Assembly (NCBI GenBank): GCA_037179385.1
Contig: CM074193.1
Coordinates: 5,849,547 to 5,913,546 of the forward strand
Source: Holothuria scabra
Lineage: Eukaryota > Echinodermata > Holothuroidea > Aspidochirotida > Holothuriidae
Direction: 5' to 3'
Length of the DNA stretch: 64,000 nucleotides
Below the pieces are notes generated by a model that made no database searches, was not told the DNA's origin, and saw nothing but the letters and a program-made list of their open reading frames with translations. The position numbers were made by a program, and so were the translations under genes. Each line of letters begins with the position of its first letter. Positions within the stretch are counted from its first letter, which is position 1. Shown here in pieces: positions 10,664 to 21,239 of the stretch.

Positions 10664-12699
10664 TAGGGCCTATTACACAGGAGTTATGCTAGCCTAGGCC
10701 TGGGCTATGTCCGCTTTGTCCTACTCAGTGTACTGAGTACTTTGGGAAGGACTTTTAGTTCCCTAATGTCACGCTAAGCGTATGTTAGTCCTATTCACAG
10801 ATTAGACTTAAACTAAGTAATACCTTTTCCTTTTCCCCAGTCTGTGACTTTCATCTTTTCTTTTCTTTTCTCAGCGCAAAGGGACTTCAGTGTGTTTTGC
10901 GCTTTATAAGAACTGTGCATTTTTATGGGTTTAGCCTAGGCTAGGCCTAGAAGCTAACACACTGCATTGGGCCTGCAGTAGGCCTAGGCCTAGCTAGCCT
11001 AGTCACTGAATGTGACCGTATAATCCGTTCCTTGTGGTCACTCCTTACTACGGTCACTGGCCTACATGTACAAAGGTAACAACGTTTAAGCCAAAACAAC
11101 AAACTGATCTCTAATTATGATGGTATGGTTCATGGAACAGATTTGAGTTAATAATGATTTTGAGCATTCTTAAATATCACTTATATCTTCAGTGAGAATG
11201 TTGCTTGAAAAGACGTCAACATGGCTGTAACGGGTGTCGCATTGAATAGTAAAAGACATCGATGAAGTTTGAAACTTGAAGGAAAAGTGATGGAATCTTC
11301 ATTTGACAAAAGTATCACTGATATTACATTCCATTCCATTACTTTCCGCCTCCCAAAAAGGTGTTTTCTGCTAAAAATAAAGGCGGCGGAAAACACCGTT
11401 TTTGAAGGGTGGAAAGTAGCGAGGGCGGAAACTAACTGTAACCCAGTAGGCCTAGGCCTAGCCTAGGTTAGGCCTTCACCAGTTCTCATGTAAGCCTAAA
11501 TATCTGACACTTATCATTCTTTCAACCTCATGTAGCTGTCCCTAGTTTATCTGTTTTATCAAAGTTCATGGAATTGAGATCATTCTCATTTCCTGTCACA
11601 TTGGCTTAAGTACTTAAATAAATCTCTTTATTGTGTGGGTCCACAGTATGTGACCACAGGTCTGGCAGCTGGTCAACATGACCTGTCAGGAAAACATTAC
11701 TAGGAAATAGGTCTGACTCATTAGTGCAGATTTCTCTTTGTCTCATCCTAGATGCACTCTGCAGACTCTGCACCAATGAGAATAGTAAAATACCTTTAGC
11801 ACACTCCCACTTTGGCACCATGGGTGTAGACCCATGTGACAAAGGACTTTAGGACTTCATTCACTTTTTGAGATTCGAGATTGAGAGTAGAGATGAGATT
11901 TTGAAATTGGAAGCCAGAGAAGTAAGATAGAAAGTTAGAAATAGAGGAGTAGAGAAATAAGAATCGAATAGAATCGAGAGAGACTTGTAGAAAAGATAAC
12001 TTAGAATTATAGTGGAGTGGTGCTAGCTGAGTGAATTCTTTAATATTGCACTTAGACTTTTATTACATTTATGTTCACGTTTCAACCTGTATATATTTCC
12101 GTCATCACCTATATTGCCAACTGAGCAGGCAGCAATGAATAAACTCCTCATGCTGAACTTGTGAATATTTGTTTGTGTCCTTTCATTTGGAAACACCTTC
12201 AACTTAATATGTAGGGACACGCCATCGGCATGTCTTACTTTACCCGCTCGATTATTCCGCTACCGAATGAACAATCCAACTTACAGTAAGACCGACATCT
12301 AGGCCTATATCATACAAAAACCACCCCTAACGTTACACTCACATGACTCATGTACGACAGACTAGCCTACAATTGATTGACCATCTACTATTATCACAAT
12401 CATACTGAGGACTAGTCTGGACTGGCCTTAGTAAAAAAAAAACTAACATGTATTGAAAGGGTTGGTAAGGCCTAACGTTATTCTCTGAGTCTAACAAGTG
12501 ACGTAGGGACGATGGCTGGCCTAACGTTAGGCCGTTAGGCTAACGTTAACCTAAAGTAGCGTCGATTAACTGTGTTATTACGACAAGCCTATCATGAAGT
12601 TGACTAGACTGACGACTGGACTACATTACTTAAATATTAGGCTTTATGATACACTGGATTGTTACACTTTTAAAGGATATTATAAATATGAGTATTTAC
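10664..12699. other. RABL3 intron 1, 5' part
   Basis: No exon or RNA gene seen. It contains several AGGCCTAGG-type palindromic motifs (10664-10700, 10930-11005, 11449-11475) and an A/G-rich strand-biased stretch at about 11865-11995. The open frames at 11181-11466 and 11606-11842 are unsupported. Confidence 0.55.
11836..12222 (+). repeat. Possible solo LTR
   Basis: Begins TGTGACAAAGG, passes through a purine-rich stretch, carries a polyadenylation-like AATAAA within CAATGAATAAACTCC (about 12133-12148), then a GT/T-rich stretch GAATATTTGTTTGTGTCC, and stops near ATATGTA. That layout resembles an LTR with a U3/R/U5 order. I see no second copy in the window and no convincing target duplication, so this is a weak call. 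Confidence 0.25.
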
Positions 12700-12751
12700 C
12701 TGAATCTCCAACCACAAGAATCCTCACTTTTTCGAGATCTATCGATGCCAT
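12700..12751 (-). CDS. RABL3: RABL3 coding exon 1 (start codon exon)
   Basis: First coding exon: ATG at 12751-12749 on the minus strand, encoding MASIDLEKVRILVVGDS plus the first base of Gly18. The human protein also begins MAS and reaches GDSGVGKSS after a hydrophobic beta strand, so this Met is the likely start. The donor is GTAAATAC at 12699-12692. The exon ends in phase 1, matching the GA start of exon 2 about 10.1 kb away. With exons 2 and 3 it gives the amino-terminal GTPase fold of RABL3. RABL3 lacks the usual C-terminal prenylation signal in vertebrates, but that end cannot be checked here. Confidence 0.9.
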
Positions 12752-12904
12752 TTCTCATAATATTTTCGTAAATAGGTGCAAGTGTTCCACATATGACAAC
12801 CCAATTTCCTGATAGTAAACTTTGTGAAGTTTATCATCGATCGGGCCGGGCTAACAGTTAAGTTTCGGACAGGGGGAGGCATTTTTTTAATTTATTCATT
12901 TTTA
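12752..12904 (-). promoter_or_regulatory. Putative RABL3 5' untranslated and promoter region
   Basis: This short stretch separates the RABL3 start codon from the LINE that begins near 12905. It holds no TATA box that I can defend. It has a GATCGGGCCGGGC patch (12839-12851), the only GC-rich point nearby. The transcription start is unknown, so the assignment rests on position only. Confidence 0.3.
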
Positions 12905-14430
12905 TTGAATGCTCCGAGATTTTGTCAGTTCCTCTTTCCATCATTTTTCAGAAGTGTCTGGATTCGAGTTTTGTTCCTACTGACTGGCGGGTAGCAAATG
13001 TTACTCCAATTTTTAAGAAGGGGGATCGAAGTAATCCTTGCAATTACAGGCCTGTCAGTTTAACCAGTGTTGTGTGCAAAGTTATGGAATCTTTGATTAA
13101 GGATAGTTTACTTAAGTATCTTTTAGATAATGAGTTACTTAATCTGTCACAACATGGTTTCCTGCCAAGCAGATCTTGTGTTACTAACTTACTGAGCTTT
13201 CTTGAAGATGTCTCTTCATCTCTTGATCCTGGGTATGGCGTTGATGTCATTTACCTTGACTTTTCAAAGGCTTTTGATAAAGTTCCATTAGGTAGGCTAA
13301 TGGTTAAGCTGCATAGGTTAGGGGTTCAGGGCAATTGTGCTGATTGGATAAATTCGTGGCTTCATGGTAGATCTCAGAGAGTTGCTGTCAATGGTAACTT
13401 CTCCTCTTGGAAAGAAGTCACAAGTGGAGTACCACAGGGTTCTGTCCTTGGCCCACTTCTTTTCTTAATTTTCATCAATGATATTGATAGTTCTCTTACA
13501 TCTCGTATAAGTAAGTTTGCAGATGATACTAAGCTTTATAGGAAAATTAGCATTTTGGATGATGCCTTACTGCTGCAGAAAGATCTGGATAGGTTATTTT
13601 CTTGGTCTCAGACCTGGCAAATGTCTTTTAATGCAGATAAGTGTAAGGTCCTTCATTTTGGTCCCAAAAGTTCTAGCTATGATTATAACATGAATGGTTG
13701 TGTTTTAAGTAATGTCACCTCTGAGAAAGATCTGGGTGTTGTAATTACTGGGGACTTAAAGTCATCAAAGCCACTGCTGTAAAGGCTAATAGAGTGCTTG
13801 GATTGATCAAGAGGAATTTCATCAATTTTAGTAAGGATATTGTACTTAATTTGTATAAGCAGTTGGTAAGACCCCATCTTGACTATGCAGCTCAGGCTTG
13901 GAGTCCCTTCTATGAAAAGGACAAGTTTGTTTTAGAGCAGGTTCAGAGGAGAGCCACTCGCCTCATTCCTGAGGTGAGAAATTTGCCCTATCATGCTAGG
14001 CTTAAACATCTTGGGCTTACCACCTTGGAGCTGAGAAGGATTAGGGGAGACATGCTCCAGGTTTTCAAGTTCCTTTGTGAAAGAAATCCCCTGCTGACTT
14101 GTAGTTATTTAAGGGTTCAAGGTAATTCTCGGGTGCGTGGGCATTGTAAAAAGCTTGAAAAGCCTTTTGCAAGGCTTGACATTAGGAAGTTTAGTTTCTC
14201 CCATAGAGTTGTCAAAGAGTGGAATTGTCTACCAGATTGGGTAGTTAACTCCCCCTCAGTTCACTGCTTTAAGGTTAACATTGACAGGTTTTTCCATGGC
14301 TGTGGTAGAATCTGATTGTTTGGGGCTGTAGTCAAGCTTTGGTGGTTTGACTTTTGATTAGGGCTTGGTCTTCAGGGCATCTTATGGGGCCTTGGCCCTC
14401 CTTTGCCCTTCAACCTGTTATGTTATGTTA
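12905..14430 (+). mobile_element. CR1-like non-LTR retrotransposon, 5'-truncated, nearly intact reverse transcriptase
   Basis: Encodes most of a reverse transcriptase and its C-terminal tail. Frame 1 (12922-13782) shows WRVANVTPIFKKGD, YRPVSLTS, LDFSKAFDKVPL, SGVPQGSVLGPLLF and the catalytic FADDTKLY. A single frameshift near 13770 moves the reading to the frame of 13794-14315, with VLGLIKRNF, HLDYAAQAWSPFYEKDK, VQRRATRLIPE and EWNCLPDWVV. The upstream endonuclease domain is absent, the usual result of incomplete reverse transcription. The 3' end is a short TGTTA repeat at 14407-14425, as is common for CR1/L2-type elements. The element runs away from RABL3 and starts about 150 bp upstream of its ATG. 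Clade assignment is from motif style only. Confidence 0.9.
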
Positions 14431-15084
14431 TGTTATTATTTGTTTGTTTTTTGCGTTTTCTAGTATGTGAAAATTTTATGAAAGATACAATCAAAAGGAA
14501 ACAGTGCAGTGAGAATGCTGATACCTTCAAGTTCATTTAATGAGGGAAATCAGTGGAAACCTAAATTAGCTGGTCATGAGTTGGCAGTGGTGCTTTGGAT
14601 ATTGATTTTGCCCACCTATAGGTCTAGGTTTGTATTATTTCTTCATATATAAAAGCATAAAACTCAAAACCATAGGATACGAGGGCATCCCAGTTGAACT
14701 TTGGAGGGCGGAACACATTTTGCCTGGAAAGGTTAATTCTGCCCGTAAGACTGTCTAAGCGAAGCGCTACCTGGCACTGGTGGGCGCGCAGCGTACAGAA
14801 CATTTTGAAAAAACGGGCCCGAAATGGCATTTCCAAGGCTCATGTACTAAGAGTCTACCACAACTCCCTTATTCTGTTAATGAGCCTGGGAAATTCTACT
14901 AAGATTCTACTTAGAAGATGTTCATTTTGATCGAGCTTTCGTGTGCCATAAAAATTTTCACTTCAAAATGAAATAGCAAACTGCAAAGTGATCAGAAAGT
15001 TACGAGGGAAAATGCAGGGTGTAGCCATTTTCTGGTGACTGATGGGGAGGCTAATCATGTCCCTTTTATTTAATCGTCTCCCCA
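14431..15084. other. Intergenic, dispersed-repeat fragment inside
   Basis: No gene seen. At about 14735-14850 lies a fragment of the dispersed module described at 24640-25310: CTAAGCGAAGCGC, GGGCGCGCAGCGTACAGAA, then GAAATGGCATTTCC. Confidence 0.6.
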
Positions 15085-15323
15085 CACTCTAAAAAATATT
15101 TAAACGATTTTGTTTAAAAATTAGGATACTCACGAATATGAGTATTTCTACTCGAAATAAGTGAGTACTTCAACTGAATTTGTGCAAAATTTTACACAAA
15201 TTGCTGAATTTGTGCAAAATTTTACACAAATTGAGTTGAAGTACTCACTTATTTCGAGTAGAAATACTCATTTTCGTGAGTATCCTAATTTTTAAACAAA
15301 ATCGTTTAAATATTTTTAGAGTG
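15085..15323. mobile_element. Near-perfect hairpin MITE (CACTCTAAAA ends)
   Basis: 239 bp that is almost entirely one inverted repeat: each half runs from CACTCTAAAAA through GAGTATTTCTACTCG and AAGTGAGTACTTCAA to a central pair of direct copies of a roughly 26 bp palindromic unit (AATTTGTGCAAAATTTT and its complement). It would fold into a long hairpin. The flanks are CA on both sides (15083-15084 and 15324-15325), too short to prove a duplication. Its CACTCTAAAA terminus is shared with the element at 55815-56172. Confidence 0.9.
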
Positions 15324-16163
15324 CATTGACCACCACCCTTAGAGGAGGCCTTAAAAGTTTTTCTGCTTCGGAGGGCTTAGATGCAAAATGGTGTGATGTT
15401 TTGCTTCTTTGTCTACTTGATCTATGTTCTAGACATATCGCCATTTCAGGCTATCGATAAATAATAGGCATATAATTCCTAATAGGCCTATTGACAAAAA
15501 TAAAAATAAATAAATAAAATAAAATAGTAATGAAGTGCAACACTGCAATGTTCTGTTTTTAGTAATCTCTTCGACCAAAACTCTTTCTAATTTTAAGCGG
15601 GGCGCCACCATCATGTTTGCGCGGACGGAGCGCACGAAAGAAAAATGAAAACTGGACCCTTCAGGGAGCCGAAAATGGCATGTTTCCTAGGCTTGTAATA
15701 ATGGAAGCAGTGGTTACTCTAAGCTTTCCATTTTGTTTTTACCCTCGAGACGAGCGCGTAGCCTGAATATGGTCTTCGGTCAAGGGATAAATGAAACTAT
15801 CACCCCAATTTCAGGTTTTTCATGTGCTTTTTTGACCATGTATTAGGCTACACCAAGTTTGCGGAAGCCTGTGGTAAATAACTGGAATAAGTCCTAAAAG
15901 GGATCTTGCAGAGACATTTACAAAGGGCATCGTTAAACCCAAGGACGGCGATTTGTACCAGATATTGGGGAGCATTTTCACGAACGACATGCGTGCAACC
16001 AGCTGAGGAACTCTAAGTCGGCGAAGGTTGTATCTGTAGCCAATGCAGGAGTACTGGTGACCACAAGTGGTAACCATGGCCACTTCTTGCGAGAACTCAC
16101 ATGATATCTCAAGCCTGAATGTCCTGGCAAGCCTAGCTGTGTCGATGCGCCTCGTGGTGTATA
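15324..16163. other. Intergenic sequence
   Basis: Two overlapping minus frames (15820-16083 and 15978-16199) are somewhat longer than expected but match nothing I recognise. The second crosses the transposon insertion point at 16163, so it cannot be an original gene. GGTGTATA at 16156-16163 is the left copy of a target duplication. Confidence 0.5.
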
Positions 16164-18318
16164 CAGGGGCGTCGATTTGGTTTTCAAAGTGGGGGGCATC
16201 TGGCCTAATTTTTTCCTCTTGTCCTGGTAAGGACTGAAGGAAGGGGGTAGCTAAGCATCCAAATATTACGATTTTCTAAGTGCGGACACCACTAGGGACG
16301 TAACCTGCGGCGCGCGAAGAGCTCTGAAATTTTGTCCTCAGTTTCTGATGTATGAAAATATATGACGCTTGTATTTGCAGAAAAGTTTGGATTCTCAGTT
16401 TTCTGAACGGAAACTTGGAAAGTTGGGGGACTAGTGAAGATTTTGCATATCGAGCGGCGACCAAAGATCGTTGTTGCTACATAATGTTATCCAACGCCTA
16501 CGAAATAAGGCTCTCCGACGAAATTTCTGAGTCAAGTCAACAGCTTATAGTGGAGAAAATTTGGAACTTATAAAAGAAAATTTATAAAAAAATATCACTG
16601 TAGTCACCGTTGTCACTTGATGATCTGGTGTCGCATGTAGCAAATTTCCAATTTTGTCAGCTACAGAGCTCAGAAAAGTTAACCATATTGAAGCACCTTT
16701 ACTTAGGAGTTGCAATTTCCGGCGCGCGAAGCGCGCGGAATGTTGCCTTTTTAACAAATAATGACGAATATGGAATTTTAATTGGAGAAAATTTGGATTT
16801 GGGAATTTCATGAATTGTCAAAAACATACAGTAGACTGGTTTCACAAATGGCAAATTTCCGAATTCTTCATTTTTTCAGAGCCGCCTGCCGCCTATAGCT
16901 ACGCCACAAGTGTTTCAAAATTCTGAGTTACTAGGAAACTCCAACGTATTCCAAACATGGTCTTGAAAGTGTGGGTGATTACTGCAACGGACTATACGGT
17001 CAATGTGAATTTGACGGATATAAGTAAATAGAATCACGACGAAAATTGTGAAAGTTTGCGAAGGATTTGTAAAAAAAGTTTTGATAGTAAGGAACTATTT
17101 GTGATGAAAGAAAGTAAAATAAATCCATAAACTGATCAAAGCACACTTCAATCTACTGCAGGAAAATCACAGATCGAGTGGGGATGGTACATACCCACTG
17201 GCAGGCCCGGAGCCAGCCCATGTGGAGGGGTGGACTTTTTCCAAATACTGAGGCGGCTGGCGCGTGCCGTAAGCATGCATTTGCTAGGGGTCCGGGGCAT
17301 GCTTTCCCCGAAAGTTTGAAATCTGCACATCTCATTCCTGCAATCTGGAGCATTTTAGAAGACTTTTGAACACAACAGAAGTCCCTTTCCCCCAGGAATT
17401 CCACACAGTACACCACTTTTTGAGGAAGAAATCATACATGTAATTTGGAAAAATGGACCTCCCTCGAGTTGGGGTGGGTCGTTCGAACTCTCCGACCCCC
17501 CCCCCCCGGCTACGGGCCTGACTGGTGCTACTGAGACACCGTTGCATAGGCTTACCCTTGTAAGATTGTTGATAGAAAAACATTATGATATGTCCTTTCG
17601 AAGTTTCAAACGACACCTCATCATACACTATCTGAAGACAGAGGATGGAGGTTTACCTCTAATTCCAGATTTGAGTCTCTAATCTAGCAAAATTAAGTGT
17701 GATTTTACTTCTCTAATAATGGTCTAAATATGAAATGGTCGAATCGCTATACGAATGTGTGATGTGCTCGTGTCGAAATTTTGCATTAAAGAAATCATTT
17801 ATTTTTCTGAAAAAGTTGCGCGCAGACTGTGCACCGAGACATTTTCCTTAAAATGTGTTTAGCCTACCAAGGCTGGTCATTCATTAAAGATTACAAATTT
17901 TATTAAAACATAGTGGGGGATTCCTTTTCTTCAAGTTCCTATATGTTGTGCTCCTTTATAACCACACTTGGTGCCCTATGCACACGAACAGTCGACACAA
18001 TCAAAGAGACCGATAAATAATGTATGTTTCATATGCAATTGAAAAAAGAACATCAATGACACTGCAAGTGCGCGAAAAATTTTGGGGATTTTCAAAGTAT
18101 AAACGTGTAATTATTGGTACAGAAATCGGTCGCAACCGGTACGGTAGAGCACACCTTTCATAACCTACATGTATAGTCTTTTGGTAGGCTAACGTTTACT
18201 AAGTTTCAGGTCAAAAAGTGGGGGGAGGGGGAGGACTTTTACCTTGGTGTCCCTTCCACTAAAAAAAGTGGAAGACATGACGTCCCCCTGCCCCCCTTAC
18301 CCGAAATCGACGCCCATG
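16164..18318. mobile_element. hAT-like element with perfect 8 bp target duplication
   Basis: 2155 bp with termini CAGGGGCGTCGATTT and, on the other strand, CATGGGCGTCGATTT (14 of 15 matching). It is flanked by GGTGTATA at 16156-16163 and 18319-18326, a perfect 8 bp duplication as made by hAT transposases. Both inner ends carry a G-rich stretch followed by GGGGGG. No transposase open frame survives: small frames inside are short and unrelated, so it is non-autonomous or badly decayed. A second MITE-like element is nested at 17202-17520. Confidence 0.88.
17202..17520 (+). mobile_element. MITE-like element nested in the 16.2-18.3 kb element (CAGGCCCG ends)
   Basis: Ends are CAGGCCCGGAGCC and, complemented from the right, CAGGCCCGTAGCC, a one-mismatch inverted repeat. 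ACTGG lies on both sides (17197-17201 and 17521-17525), shorter than the 8 bp expected of hAT. A poly-C run sits just inside the right end (17496-17507). The body, including GGCGGCTGGCGCGTGCCGT and CCACACAGTACACCACTTTT, recurs at 58552-58978. Confidence 0.75.
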
Positions 18319-18326
18319 GGTGTATA

Positions 18327-19809
18327 CATGCACGTGGAGGGCAAAAATATAATGTCCCCTTCTTGTTAAAGTTGGCACCTCTTTTTGCGATACAGTATGT
18401 AGGATATTGAATGGCAAAGTCAGTCTTTAACATACAGAAGATTATTTTTATGATTTTACTGTGAACGATCATGTATTTTTCATGTTAAAATAGGTAAATT
18501 TGAAATAAATTTGCAGTAATTTGAGTACAAATTCAAAAGCAAGTACCCGAGTCATTAAGTTAAGCACGTTAGTCTAGCACTTCCTACCCTGAATGAGGCT
18601 GCACATAAAAACCCAAAGTGGCGATGGTCGAGAACCAACTTTGAGTGTTTCTATAGCTTTAAATGGAAAAGTTTACTGCTAAAAGTTTATGCTATGTAAG
18701 TGTTATAGTTGATTCAACTTCGACTGTGTGTTCTATACCCACAAATAATGCCGACATTTTGAGAGAAATTTATTTGCCGTATAGGATAGGGACCACGAAG
18801 GATGAACACGACATGGTAGGCGGATCTATCCCGTTAAGGATTCATACAGCAACCGAAACTAAGCCAGAGATGACGGTTTGCCGAAACCGTTCGCGCGAAG
18901 AGCGAGGAAAATTTTAATCCAGGGTTTGCTGAAGAAATACTGAAAAGATATGACTCATGTTTTTGAAAGAGAAGAACTTTCCCAGTTCTCATACCAGATA
19001 ATTCCAATTTTTCCTACTAATTCATTCTTAGTTCCTCCAAAAACTAACTAAAGCTTTTTCTTGTGCAGATGCAAACTCTACTACATTGTCCACAAAATTA
19101 GGGGCAATGCGCACTGTTTAACAAGAAATTTTTTAACTGGCTAACGATAACCCTAATCCCTAACCTAATCCCTAACCCGAACAAAGAATACAATCGATAC
19201 AGTACAATGGCAACAGCCAATCAAAAAACACCTTGTTCAACAGTACGCATCTACCCGAAAATTATCCCGAAGGCCTTGCAAGTCCATCAACGTACCCTCT
19301 GTGCCTATTAACAAATGTCAGCTACCCTTATGACTTTGATGGTACTCAAAGATTACTCAGCAATGAAGATCGTTTGCTTTCTGCTTAAAACATACGAGTA
19401 GTTGGGGTCTAAATCCAAAGCACCTGATTTTGGGGGATAATCCTTCCAGGCTCCCACCACCCTGAACTTATCATTGAGACACCCAACATTACCTGCGCAG
19501 TATGATGGTCATTAGCGGCTCGCCATAGGGGCACGGGGGCACTTGCCCCCCAAACATTTCCAAAGCATGGTCTTCAATTTTCCAAAAATAACGTTATTTG
19601 ATATGACATGAATAAGAAGTAGCCCTTTTCTTAATCTGGGCAAAGTATCCCAGCCTTCTCTCTGATACAAATGTCATATATTATTTATAAAGTATAAACT
19701 AATGCGTAATTGTCAAGGATATAGTTTGTAATTGTATCAAAATTTTAGCCCAGAACCGGCCGCCCAGAAGCGGTGATGGCCCTACCAGCACCAATAGCAG
19801 TACTGAATC
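18327..19809. other. Intergenic, decayed repeats
   Basis: No gene supported; the open frames at 18239-18472 and 18663-18917 lack family resemblance. At 19145-19180 CCTAATCCCTAACC-like motifs recall degenerate telomeric repeat. At about 19520-19550 GGGGCACGGGGGCACTTGCCCCCC resembles the G-rich inner ends of the hAT-like families here. Confidence 0.5.
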
Positions 19810-20270
19810 AGTACTGGGGAAATTTTTACTCATTTCCCATGTTTGGTTCTCGAGATATTAGAATTGAAGTTGACATATTTTCTACAAAGACTGAACTTGC
19901 AACAAGTAGACGTGATGTCATGTATTCACTATTCACATTGATGAAAATGTTTAGTCGTTTTTCTCTAAAATTTAACACCTTATGTATACAATTTAACTGT
20001 GATATGTTGTAACCATAAGTGCATCCCGAGTAACGGAAGTTTAAAAACTTAATTTGCTTTAAGGGCAAGATAGCATCCCTAATCAGTTCAAGATCAAACA
20101 GCAGGATCAAAAATTAATTAAAAAAAGCATTGACCATCAATATGAATACAAGACATAGCACCTGCTTGGTTCAAGTTTACCTTTTGTAGAAAATGTGTCA
20201 ACTTCAGTTGCTAATATCTCGAAAACCGAACATGAGAAATGAATGAAAACTTCACCAGAGTGCTAAGAAT
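19810..20270. repeat. Diverged foldback repeat
   Basis: An arm at about 19815-19905 (CATTTCCCATGTTTGGTTC, CTCGAGATATTAGA, AGTTGACATATTTTCTACAAA) recurs inverted at about 20165-20260. The arms also resemble those of the TTAA foldback element at 26406-26965. The outer ends are not readable. Confidence 0.65.
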
Positions 20271-21239
20271 ATGTTCATCTTTAACATATTAAACAAAAAC
20301 TTGGTTCTGGTCTATTCTTTTTAATGGAGATTTTACTTTGCGACAAAGAAAATGATAAAATGTACATCGTCCTGTAAAGGAGCCAGTACATTTTATCTGG
20401 TAATTTTCTGATCATTTTGCAATTTGATTTTCTTTTTATTAAAATGAAGATTTTATTGCAAAGGAAAGTTCAAAATAACGACTGTTTAAATTCTACTTAC
20501 AAGCCTGGCAAATGCAATTTCCGGCTATCTGAAAGGTTGCGATTTTCCAAAATTTTCTGTACGCTCCGCGTCAACCGATGGTGGCGCTCCGCTAAGATAG
20601 TCTTTCGGGAAGTCTTTCACCACTTCTCATGCCCCCCCCCCCCTCAAAAAAATATTTTTGCACGACATCCCCTGATACTATTTCAAGTTGAGTTTGCCAA
20701 AAAACAAATTTCCTTATATCCGCCCTTGATGATGGTAAGTCTAATCTTTCATTTAATTTGTTGTTTTGATAGAATAACGCCCGCACGGACTAGGCTGCTT
20801 GCGAAAACTAGTATTCAATCAATATAACTCCCGTTAAATTGTTAAAACCAAATTTAACTGTGGGGAAAAGCGCACGTGGTGCGCGTAAATTTTTGTTATT
20901 TAAGAACAAAATGTTTCAGAACTTATAAGACAACAAGTCACACCAATCGCAAAACATACTGACTAGCCTATGCCAATAAGATATATCGACTATACACATT
21001 TTTCTCTATGCCTCAAATATTGGGGACATTTGATATGATGCCCCCCCCTCAAAAAATATTGGGGAAAAATGTTCCTCCACGATCGTCGCCAGTGATACAA
21101 CCACTACTCGGCACGTAGAGAGCCAATTGAAGAAACGTTTGGCCAAAATGCCTCGAGTTTGGAGGAAATTTGTGAGAATTCTTGAAACTCTGCAATTTAC
21201 AAAGACTCGAGCAGACTCGAGCATGGCCCTTGTCGGGGA
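20271..21239. other. Intergenic, decayed repeats
   Basis: Contains a fragment of the dispersed module (about 20500-20600: GCAATTTCCGGCTATCTGAAAGG, GTACGCTCCGCGTC), a poly-C run at 20632-20643, and a CCCCCCTCAAAAAATATT motif that occurs at 20640 and again at 21042. The open frame at 20417-20827 spans these repeats and is not taken as a gene. Confidence 0.5.

Noticed and set aside
15820..16199. Two overlapping minus frames as a gene
   Set aside because: No recognisable family, and one frame crosses the transposon insertion point at 16163/16164.
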